Shown here piece after piece: positions 55,103 through 64,000 of a stretch of DNA of 64,000 nucleotides. The translations under genes and the position numbers were made by a program. Every line of letters starts with the position of its first letter. The stretch's first letter is position 1. Below the pieces are notes generated by a model, which searched no databases, was not told the origin of the DNA, and saw nothing but the letters and a program-made list of their open reading frames with translations. Location: positions 45,792,683-45,856,682 of the forward strand of contig OY288250.1 of NCBI GenBank assembly GCA_958450325.1, in the 5' to 3' direction. Source of the DNA: Agrostemma githago (Eukaryota > Streptophyta > Magnoliopsida > Caryophyllales > Caryophyllaceae).

Positions 55103-56288
55103 GAGTGAGACCTCAAGTGAGAGAACTTAGAGATGACACAACCATGCTTTCTTTGCAATATGTGTCAAGTGATAGGGTCGAGTCTTATTCTCTTGATATT
55201 GTGCATGATTATCCAATTTCTCAAGCTTCTTCTCCCCTTGTGACCGTGAATGCTATGCATGACATTTCATCTACTTATGCTTCGTGTGGTGATTTGGGAA
55301 TTACTCTTAATGCTCTTCCTTGTTGTTCATTTCCACCTCTTATTGATGATGAGGATGAGGATGATTTGGATGTTGTTCAATATGTTCCCCAAACCCCTTT
55401 GAATGCTAACATGGTGAATGATGCCAATGATGATTTGCTTGCTATTGACTCTTGTGAACCTACTTGCCTTCCTTCAACACAACTTCCATATCCCTTAGTC
55501 CAACTTACACCTCTTGTTGTGAGTGTTAACGATTGTGAGTTGGAATGTGTGTTTTTTGAGGAAAATGTGTGCTTGGATAAGCTTAATGATCTTTGTAGAG
55601 AAGAAAACCACGAAGATCTTAGCTTGTGTGAGTTGGAGGGCATATCTTTTGAGGTCAATTATGAGACTTTGGAAAGGGAGTTGAGCAAAAGAGAAACTCT
55701 TGAGGTTGAGAGGAAGGAGCAAAGAGAAGATAATGACATATTTGATGATGCTTTGAGTGATGAGATCTTAAAGATTGATGATACTTGGGATTGTGAGGTT
55801 GATTTCTTTGAGGAACCTATTTTTGAGAAATTTGAGCTCTTCCCTTGTATGGATCAATTGTCTCTTTCACCCATTAATGCTTTGGATCTTATTTCTCTTA
55901 ATCCTTTACTTGAGCCCATGCTTATAGGTAAGGATTTTGGAGCTCCTTTAGAAGAGTTTGTTTGACTCTTGATTTGTCACTTGATGGTTATTTAATTGAG
56001 ACACTTGAGGATGGAGAGATGATGAACACCCCCACTATGAGTGAAAATGGGGAGAATGATTGTGTGAGTGCCTCTACTCTTGTGATTTTGCAATCGAGTG
56101 ATGAATGTTGGAAATTTGGGATTGATAATGCCTACCATATCCACAAACCTTTTATTACCACTCTTATCTCTTGGTTTTGTGGATCATCTTGCTTGCCTCA
56201 CTATGACCATTTTGGTGAGGATTGTTCAAATGGTTATGATAAGTTAATGAGATCTTTGGTAGGATATTTAGATGACTTACTTGTTTGA
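55069..56288 (+). pseudogene. Acidic ORF of element H, unknown function
   Basis: No ATG at its start: it appears joined to gag by a deletion. The first frame (to 55965) encodes an acidic, Leu/Cys-rich protein with an Asp/Glu run (DDEDEDDLDVV). After a frame change it continues (55962-56288) to WFCGSSCLPHYDHFGEDCSN and YDKLMRSLVGYLDDLLV. The end (HYDHF ... DKLMRSL) matches the end of the J ORF at 33037-33200. In both it lies 100-250 bp before the internal polypurine motif. Probably the C-terminal part of a third ORF; the function is unknown. Confidence 0.5.
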
Positions 56289-57854
56289 TTTGTGTTTATC
56301 TTATATATTTCTTTTCTTTGTGTGTTTTTGTGTTTTTTTTCTCTTGTGTGTAGGTGTCCACTCATGATCTTGAAGAAATAACAACAAGATGATGGATAGA
56401 AGAGAAAAGATCAAGAATCACTCACCAAGTGATGAAAGATCGAGCTTGAAATGGTAAATTCTTCACTGACCCTCTCTTTTCTCCCTCCCTAGTCTTAAAC
56501 ATTGAGGACAATGTTTGGTTTAAGTGTGGGGGAGAGTTTGTTGCTTATTAGATCATACTTGGATTGTTTTGGTGGAGATTGTGGATTTGGTGGTGTGATT
56601 TTGTTGTAAATTGGATTTGTGTTGCGTTGGGATGTTGGTAGTAGCTTGTTTATGTTAGCGCTTGTGAATATGTGTTGTGAATTTTTTTTAATTTCTCTTT
56701 TAATTTGTGTGTTAGTTTTGTTTCTTATTTTGTAGAAAAAGTTTCAGAAAACTCCTAAAAATTTGAAAATTTGAAAAATCCACAAAGATGTTTTGCATTT
56801 TCCTAAGAGTTTAGTCGATTTTCTAGATTTCAACTTTAATGAAAATAATGATTTGGAAATACTTAGTGTTGCATATTAGTATTGTGAATCGACTAATCTT
56901 TGCTTTAATTAGTAATTTAGGGTGTATACCATCATTATTGTTCACATATTCATCTCATGGTGTGATGTTTCCTTATGAGCATTTTGTCCTATGGTGACCG
57001 GATCCCGACTTTGTGACATTATTTCCTTTACAAAATCACAAAAATCCACAAAAAAGAGAAAATTCCAAGAAAACACAAAAACATAGTGTTTAATAATTGC
57101 TCACATTTCAATTCAAAGTGACAAAAATCAAAAAAATCAAAAGAAGAAAAGAGTCACTTATCAAATAATTCGAAGTATTTCGAAAAGAAATGAATGAAAA
57201 GAAAGAAAAAGAAAAAAAATGAAAAGAAGAAAATCAAATGAAAAGAAAGTTGTTCAAATAAGTGAGCTTATGCATATTTATTATTTCTCATCCATTTCAC
57301 AAATAAATTTAGCCTCCTTTCTAGTCACCAAGTTGGTACCGGGACGATCCGAACTTCTCACTATGTGAGAGGAGGGACTTTGGGTTTCATTTTCGGTAAT
57401 AACGCCATGTTAGTTCACTCCATTTCCGCAATACACCTTATTTTGCTTACCGAAGTTATAGATTAGTAGATGTACAATGAAAATATGCAACTTGTGAAGT
57501 ATTTCTTAGTTATTCTTTATGTTTTAGTTGGATTTTAGAACTTTGATTATCGAATTGGAATTTGTTTGGTTGCCTTGTTGAGGAAGGTGACTTGTTTGGA
57601 CTTGAGATGACTATTATATTATCGAGTTTCGTGCTTTATTGTTTGGTCGTCTCGCAATTTTGGCAAGACCCCACTTGCCTTGCAAGGGGATACTCTCCTC
57701 ATAGTATCTCGTTGTGAGTTGAAGGGACGGAGCGAGCCAGTTTATTGTCTCGTATCGGCTATTATGTTTTTCTATTTATTTTGTGAATAAGTTGCTTTTG
57801 TCGTAGACTATTTGAGCTTACTCGAGGACGAGTAAGGTTTAAGTGTGGGGGAGT
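56289..57854 (+). other. 3' region of element H
   Basis: Non-coding. Internal polypurine motif at 56500-56534 (ATTGAGGACAATG, then TAAGTGTGGGGGAG), an A-rich tract (57044-57250), and the terminal motif CGAGGACGAGTAAGG with AAGTGTGGGGGAGT at 57841-57854, adjoining the LTR. Confidence 0.7.
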
Positions 57855-57939
57855 TGATAAACGACATTTTAGTGATTATTTTACCCACATTTATTTACTT
57901 ATTCGGGTCTATTTTGTGTGCTTAATTGTTATTATAGCT

Positions 57940-58560
57940 TTTTTTTTGAAAGTGAAGATCAATATCATTAATAATAAGCCATCCGGCATCTACAAAAGAT
58001 GTCAAATTGAACCGAATACAAATTTGTGAAAAATAAATAAAGAACATCATTGAGATAAAGATCACTATTAGAATAATGCGCTTCTGCATAGCCTTCTATA
58101 TATCGCTGTTTATTGACACAGCCTTTCGCGAAGGAATCTATAGATCTGATGAAATAGCCTCCAACATGATGACCTTCCTCTATTTTGACAAATAGTAGAC
58201 CGAAATCTGACCTCAATTGTATCGCCGTACGTAGGGATTCCATTGGTCTCATGATCTTGCACATAGTTGTTGAAATCTAAGCCCTATACTAATGTAAGGG
58301 ACTGAAACCTCGAAATAAAGGAAAAAAAACTTGAAAACAAGGACGAAACAACTCTCATAAAAGAGAGACTTTTATTGACTAAGATTCGATAACTAGTAAT
58401 TGAGACTTGAACAATTTTTGGGGCTTACCATCGATTAATCATCGATGGAGGCCCCAGATCGAGGAGGATAAGTAGGGTTTTTTTGGGGAGAAAGAGGAGG
58501 AAAAACTAGGGTTTTAATAATTACTGGACGATATGACTTTTATATTCCTTCAGTTCAATA
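57940..58560 (-). mobile_element. L1-type retrotransposed copy in the H LTR
   Basis: 621 bp on the minus strand ending in eight A (plus-strand T run 57940-57947), flanked by a perfect 17-bp duplication TAATTGTTATTATAGCT (57923-57939 and 58561-58577). Long target duplication plus poly-A tail is the mark of L1-type retrotransposition. On the minus strand the 5' part reads AAAACCCTAGTTTTTCC, like a plant mRNA leader, and a 98-residue ORF (58264-57968) has no family I recognise. It is either a 5'-truncated LINE end or a processed copy of another transcript. Confidence 0.75.
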
Positions 58561-58735
58561 TAATTGTTATTATAGCTCATTATATGTTCTTATATGATAT
58601 TAAGTGTTAATTAGTCGTTTTAGTTATAATTATCGTAATAATTGTTATTTTCCAAGAATTTGGTACTGCTTTGTCTTTTTGTATTTTGTAGGTACCGTTT
58701 CGTGTGAGTTCAAGTGAATTAAGCGGACTAAGGTG

Positions 58736-58788
58736 GGTCAAAGACGGGTCAACAAGTCAAAATCGGGTCAAAGAACAAAGCGGGTCAA
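58736..58788 (+). promoter_or_regulatory. W-box cluster in the H LTR
   Basis: Five RGTCAA hexamers (four GGTCAA, one AGTCAA) in 53 bp, all in one orientation. Resembles the array in the unrelated LTR of element E. Confidence 0.4.
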
Positions 58789-60062
58789 GCAAATTAAAGT
58801 GAAAGACCTACTTGATCGGACTGTCTTGAAATGATGACATCTCACTCATACGACATCGGAATTAAGTGATTCAAGATGTGTCGGAAAGCTAAGTTCGAGA
58901 CCTAGACGTTTGTAGAAGGAAGCGAGACTCAATTCCGTCATATCAGGACTCGAAATCAAAGTACGAGGCAGCAGCTATTGAATGAAGGTGAACATGGGGC
59001 CAAAGTACCAAATAAAGGGATCCAGCCCATTATTGAAAGGGAGGAAAAGGTGGAGAGAGATAGGACAGCTGGTAGGAGTGTGGACTAAAAGAAAAAAAAG
59101 AGGCGTAGAGGAGCATTGGAGAGGGGATTGGAAAGAAGCAGCAGCAAGCCGCGCACGTTAGGAGTAGATAGGCTTAGGATTTCTATTTTTTTTCCTCTCT
59201 TAATTTTTTATCATTTTGTCATTAGTTTAATTCTAGTGTATTAGGTTGATTTTAGTTTAATTAGATGGGTTAATCTTCTACTTCATTTCTCCATCATATT
59301 CTCCATTCAAGTTTGGTACAATTTCTTCCCTTTTTCTTTATTGCTCATCTTTTATGTTTGTGAGTTTTAGATTATTTCATGCTTAATTAGTTTAAAGTTT
59401 CCATCTTTACTTTTTATTCATGTTTATTATTATGATTAGAGTAATGGGTAGTTTAATTAGTTTAGTTTTAATGATTTTTGAGTAGTTAATTTCTAGGGTT
59501 GAGGAAGACTCGGTTTGTCTCGTTTTGTGGGTTTTGTTGTGGGTTTATGACCTTGTTTATTTTTATTGGTTGTATTCTCCTTTGATTGTGTTTTTTGTAT
59601 GATTTACTTGTCTTGGCCATGATAGGTGAATTATATTGTGTCGAGCTTTCTTTGGGGTGAGTCGACGTAGTAGTAAGTGCGAGAGCCCGTTATTAGGACC
59701 GTCCCGGGTAGATAGAGACTCGAGAGAGACCCTTTATCTTTCCAATTACGTACCGACCATAATCGACTCGTTTGTGAACTCCGTTTATTCCCTTGAGACT
59801 AACTCGTTGACCTTGACTCTAGTCCTTTTTATCGTATTTATTTCATTTGTTTGTTTGTTTGATTAGTTTAGCTCGCTAGTTTAGAACCTTCTTCCGACCA
59901 AGAACATATGTTTTCTTGACTAATACCTTACCTAGACCGAAACTCTTATTTAGCTAGACCGTCCCTGTGGAATTCGACCCGACTTACCCTCGACTACCCA
60001 AGTTTAGGATAGTTGGTTTTTACTTTGATCGATCGGGATTCACGAAAAGTCCCCGTCCGTCA

Positions 60063-60132
60063 GTCATCGTCTATTGTCTTAGTTCTTCGGGATAGAATCT
60101 TCGCTCCAAAAGGGCTTTGAATTGAGCCTAAT
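60063..60132. other. 70-bp spacer between elements H and D
   Basis: Nothing recognised. It may be part of an older element into which H and D inserted. CTAAT (60128-60132) is the candidate left target duplication of element D, but the other end is outside the window. Confidence 0.4.
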
Positions 60133-61787
60133 TGATGGGCGGGATTTGTCGCGGATCCCGCCGTCAAATAATAACCAACTAACCTAACTAGGGTAGCTAG
60201 GGCAAGTCGGGTCGATCCACAGGGACGGAAATGCGTTTAGACTAATGGGTGCTACGGTCTAGGACTAAGTTCGAGACAAGCTACTCTAGGGGGAGGCTAA
60301 TGACTAGGCTAAGTCTAAAACACGGAAAAGGAAGACAAAACAAGTAACTAACGACTAAAGGAAGCAAAGATAACAATAAGAATGAAAACTAGGGTTAGGT
60401 CGGGTTCATGGATGCAAAGAAGATAAAAAGAGGAAAAACGGGGTTACTAGCATGCTTTCGTAGCCTAGATTCCGCCAATCGGGCTCTCGCTACGTAATCG
60501 GCCTAGGGGTCGTCCTCACCGGGCTCTCGCTACGTGATGAGGGAACCAAACCAACCAACCAAACACACACATACAAGAGAATATGCAAGAAAAGCAAGGA
60601 TTGATCGTCTCTAGTCTCACAAGCATTTCATCAAACATGTGGAGTGCAAGGTAAATGGGAAACAACAAAAACAACATCTAGTACCACCCATCTCACCCTA
60701 ATCATCCACAATCACAACCAATCACCCTAATAACCCTAGCAAGAGTCTACTCAAACATAACTATGCTAAAACTAACACTAACAAGAGGAATCAACATAAG
60801 AATCAAACAATCATAATGAAACTAGTGAAAACAATGAACTATGAACAATACAATGAACAAAGATTAAAACTTGGATGATAAAACAAGATTAAGAGAAGGG
60901 AAAAGAAGATTATACCTACTAACAAGATGAATGGAAGAATGAAAACTTGCATAAAAGAGAAAACTCAAATACATCACCCAAGGTTGTCAATCTTGGTTGG
61001 ATTCTTCAAGAATTCCCTTAATACAAGGATTAATCTAAGATTAACGATTAACTAAGAACTAATCTACACTAATCTATGCTAATCTATGCTAAAGTAGTCT
61101 AGGGTTTAGTGGGTAATGTAAAAGATATCCCATAAGATTACAAGAGGAAGGGTATATATAGGGTTACAATCAATAAGGAGAAGGAAAGAAGCAATTGCGG
61201 GCTACAGCACTTCTTCCCGGTCGGGAAGGAATGGTCACGGTCGGGATGGGCCATCCTTCCCGGTCGGGAAGCTATCTTCCCGGTCGGGATCAAGCATAAC
61301 ACCGGGCTGTGTTATCAATAACACCAGGCTGTGTTATTGCTCTTCCCGGTCGGGATGAGGTGGTCCCGGTCGGGATGGACCCAGGACAGAAGCTATCACA
61401 TTTGTGCACCTCATCCCGGACGGGATGAGGTCCTTCCCGTCGGGGATGAGTCTTGTAGGCCTCCAATATGTTCTTTAAGGTCCCTCCTTGCCTCTCATGG
61501 GTTTCTCATCGATTCTCGGGACTCGGGATCGAGCCTAAGGGGCTCGGGAATGTGTCCCAAGGTCTCGGGATCGAATCCAAGGCATCGAGTGATCGTTTCT
61601 TCTCTTCGTTGGCTCCAAAAGTGTATGAAACGAGTCAGAATCGTTCCAATTCTTCATGAATGGTCCCGGGAACCTAAAACGAACTAAAGGAAGCATAAGT
61701 AACCCAAAAACCGCTCCCAAGGAGCGATTCCACAAGGAAAACGGGACCAAAACACAACAAATTAGGCACTACAAACTACACTTATCA
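60133..61787 (-). repeat. 3' LTR of element D
   Basis: Minus strand: TGATAAGTGTAGTTTG ... AATCCCGCCCATCA, 1655 bp. It contains palindromes TTCCCGGTCGGGAAG and variants at 61449-61212, a TATATATA box at 61160-61153, and the U5 motif at 60232-60190. Close in length and layout to the C LTR. Confidence 0.8.
61212..61449 (-). promoter_or_regulatory. Palindromic CCCGGTCGGG cluster in the D LTR
   Basis: At least six units of TCCCGGTCGGGA type, about 50 bp upstream of the TATA box on the minus strand. Same motif class as the clusters in element C. Confidence 0.55.
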
Positions 61788-64000
61788 ACTCCCCCACACT
61801 TAACCCTTACTCGCCCTCGAGTAAGCATATACTAACTACTAAACTGGCCGAGTGGGTATTAGCTCACCCTACGCCTTTTCAACTCACGCGAGTACACTTT
61901 AGAGGAAAAGTGCACTCCGCAAGGCAAGTGGGGTCTTGCGACAAAACTGTGGATGCAACCGGACACAAAACACATAGACAAACAAACATACAAACAAACA
62001 TATAATCAGTTGCACCCAAAAGAAAACAAATACCGCTTCCCTCAAACAAGCGGTGAAAGAAGCACCGGTTTAGGACTCGAGGCAAGTGACAACGTTCCCA
62101 AGCTAATCTTACAAATCGAGATGAACTAAACCGTAATAGTATGACGATAAAGCAATAAAAACGTTGGTAACTTACCTAGGTCCTCCTAACTCTCTAAGAA
62201 CGTACTACGGGACGATCGGCGGGATGAAAAAAGGATGAACCACGGTGTTAGTCGACACTGTAGGTAAGTGAGACCCCGCCCCCTTTAGCGATGAGCCAAG
62301 AGGGTCGTCCCATGTTCTAAACCGCCCAACTAGTCCAAGTAAAAAGGTGGATATTATTGCAAAATTAGGGAAGACCGACCATTACCGCTATCATCCTTCC
62401 TAGGGACTCGGTCCTTTGGTAGGCTCTTCACGGTAATAGTCGGTAAAAGGCTTATTTTTGAGATGTGAGGATTCTTTTTGTGAGAAGGTTTTCTTTTGGC
62501 ATTTTTCTTTCTTTTGCATTTTTTTGATTTGTTTTGCTATGCCATTTCTTTTTCTTCTTTTCTATTTTATTTTTGGCTTTTTGTGCCTTTTCTTTTTCTT
62601 CAATCTTCTCTTTCTTTCATTTTCTTTCTTTTTTCTTTTCATTGCCCTTTTGGCCTGATTTGAGTTGTAGGCATTTCTTTTTGCAACAAGAAAGAGAGAT
62701 TTCAACAAATTGTAATTTTATTGTGTGGATATGTGTAGGAGGTAGGGTAATGGGTATGTTGGGACGACGTCTTCCCTTCATACTCACAAAAAGAGGAGAA
62801 CTTGGACTAGTTAAACAATCCCAAACACGGTCACCTAAGGGACGGGACTCGGCGACCAAGGTCTTTTCACACCGTGGGTGGTCATAATGGTCAAAATGCA
62901 AATCCCATAGTAAATCCCTAGTAAGCTAGGTGGACTCAAGGTAAAGGACCAACGAAATCATTGATTTAGGGTCATTCTACTAGACTAAAGTCCAAGACTC
63001 GATTCATACTACTAGAAAGGGAAAGTAAACGCTTGCACACTAGCCTCTAAACCGGGTTTTCGAAAACCTTTTTTACACACTAGACACAACTACACACACA
63101 AAACAAAGACTCGACAAAACAAAAGAAAAATATACAAAAGCCCACAAAACAAGACAAAATAAAACAAACACATAAAGAGAACAAACACCACCCCGAACTT
63201 CCAAACAAGTCACCAAATCAACCACAAACTCTACAAAGCTCCACCCGAGCACACCTCATCACAAATCTCCTCCAAACATTACAAGAGATAAAGAGGAGGA
63301 AGGGATTAAAGGGCATTACCGGATGTCTTGAAAGCTTTCCAAAGCTAACGGTAATTAGGCAACCTATAAGGAAAAAGGGAGGCAAACACACGCACAACAA
63401 AAAAAAATACGACACAACGACACAAAAGGAAAAGACAGAAAAGAAAATCTTTTTGATTTTTGTGAAAATTTTTCAAATTTTTAGGGATTTTAAAAAATTT
63501 TCGAAGAAACTACGAAAATAAAACTAACTATACTAGAATAATGCTCCCCCACACTTAAACCGAGCAATGTCCTCATGCTCGATCGTAGTGTGTGGAGACA
63601 CTAAAGAAAAGAAAAGAAACTACAAAAATAAAGCTAAAAATCAAAAATAAAGTGGAGAAAAGGGTAGAACGTGTCCGGCCGGGGTGTAGTCAAGTCACCA
63701 TGGGCCGAGACAAGAAAAGATATGGATGGGGGAAGAAAAAAAAAGAAGGAAATAAAAGGAAATGGGAGGGGAGGACTAGGTGTAATAAAGTCACCTAGCC
63801 CGGATTCCGCCTAAATCCGACTAAATCCCGAAAAGTGAAAAATAAAGTGAAAAGACTTGCAAATTTGGATTTTGAAATGACTCTCGATGTAGTCATGTCA
63901 TCGAGAGTCGGGAGCAATAACTACCAAGGCCTCGAGGGCCACCATGACACAAAAGTGTATAAGGGGAAGGGGACAAACAAAGGGAGACAAGCGATAAAAG
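61788..64000 (-). other. 3' internal region of element D
   Basis: No credible gene. Terminal PPT (minus strand AAGTGTGGGGGAGT, 61801-61788), A-rich tract at 62650-62500, internal polypurine motif at 63577-63543 (GAGGACATTGC, then AAGTGTGGGGGAG). The sequence right of this mirrors element C 22240-22670. Confidence 0.7.

Larger units (their letters stand above)
54361..60062 (+). mobile_element. Element H: gag-bearing non-autonomous Athila-type element, 5' LTR missing
   Basis: Leader (54361-54466), gag N-terminal part (54467-55075), an acidic ORF fused behind it (55069-56288), internal polypurine motif (56500-56534), A-rich tract, terminal PPT and 3' LTR (57855-60062). No zinc knuckle, protease, RT or integrase. 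It resembles the TR-GAG class of non-autonomous elements. The 5' LTR is absent: 54361 abuts the truncated pol of element G. Confidence 0.75.
57855..60062 (+). repeat. 3' LTR of element H
   Basis: Starts TGATAAACGACATTTT after the PPT and ends at CCCGTCCGTCA. The U5 motif (CCGTCCCTGTGGAATTCGAC) is at 59957-59976. It is 2208 bp including a 638-bp retrocopy insertion plus duplicated target. It contains five RGTCAA W-box cores at 58736-58788. The exact right end is inferred from the U5 spacing. Confidence 0.7.
60133..64000 (-). mobile_element. Element D: minus-strand relative of element C, incomplete in window
   Basis: 3' LTR (61787-60133 on the minus strand), terminal PPT (61800-61788), A-rich tract (62650-62500), internal polypurine motif (63577-63543) and further 3' region to the window edge. 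It matches element C 22240-24460 in order and sequence, with more substitutions. The gag and any pol part lie beyond 64000. Confidence 0.8.

Noticed and set aside
61212..61449. Regularly spaced palindromes as a CRISPR array
   Set aside because: Units vary in length and sequence, spacers are irregular, the repeat is in an LTR of a plant element, and no cas gene exists.
1..64000. tRNA, rRNA or intact single-copy cellular genes
   Set aside because: Only short tRNA-complementary primer sites were seen; no cloverleaf, rRNA or uninterrupted cellular gene was recognised by eye.

Overview
The window is plant nuclear DNA made almost entirely of nested LTR retrotransposons, as in pericentromeric heterochromatin of an angiosperm. 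This rests on Athila/Tat-type and Tekay (Del)-type Ty3/gypsy proteins, LTRs of 0.8-4 kb, primer-binding sites matching tRNA-iMet, tRNA-Asp and tRNA-Lys, a Stowaway MITE, an L1-type retrocopy and GT-AG introns. I cannot name the species. I found no intact cellular gene, rRNA, tRNA gene or CRISPR array. Every element ORF is broken.

Layout. 1-724: decayed retroelement remnant. 725-4134: lone Tekay-type LTR. Element A (Athila-like, +) runs 4135-12719 and resumes at 30556-31811: gag C-terminus, pol, a third ORF of ATHILA ORF-1 type, 3' region and 3' LTR; its 5' end is lost. A is split by element B (Tekay chromovirus, +, 12720-30542). B is split inside RNase H by element C (+, 16371-26103, TSD CCCTA), a gag-protease-only element of the Athila/Tat LTR type. 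31812-32877 is a fragment of another LTR. 32878-36332 (J, - strand) holds a DUF7745-like intron-containing ORF and a second decayed multi-exon gene. Element G (Tekay, - strand) has its 3' LTR in 36333-36546 plus 48465-50971 and pol in 51041-54360. That LTR is split by LTR F (+, 36547-48464), itself split by element E (Tat/Retand-like, 38181-46095, TSD CCCTT) and carrying a Stowaway MITE (47318-47523). Element H (+, 54361-60062) is a gag-only derivative with a retrocopy in its LTR. Element D (- strand, 60133 to beyond 64000) belongs to the family of C.

How parts relate. A, C, D, H and J share an Athila/Tat 3' architecture: an internal polypurine motif, an A-rich tract (seen in A, C, D and H), and a terminal polypurine tract where the LTR is present. 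Five LTRs share a U5 motif about 100 bp before the LTR end. C, H and E lack a complete enzyme set, and C and E have near-identical LTR pairs, so they probably moved recently using proteins supplied in trans.

The most novel signal is a promoter-like module: GC-rich, family-specific palindromes that occur in the LTR upstream of the TATA box and again inside the element just upstream of the third ORF. This is clear in A and C and has a counterpart in J. It suggests an internal promoter for the third ORF that has co-evolved with the LTR promoter. Also notable are dense W-box arrays in the LTRs of E and H, an antisense ORF with an intron in E, and a long inverted repeat made by LTRs F and G.
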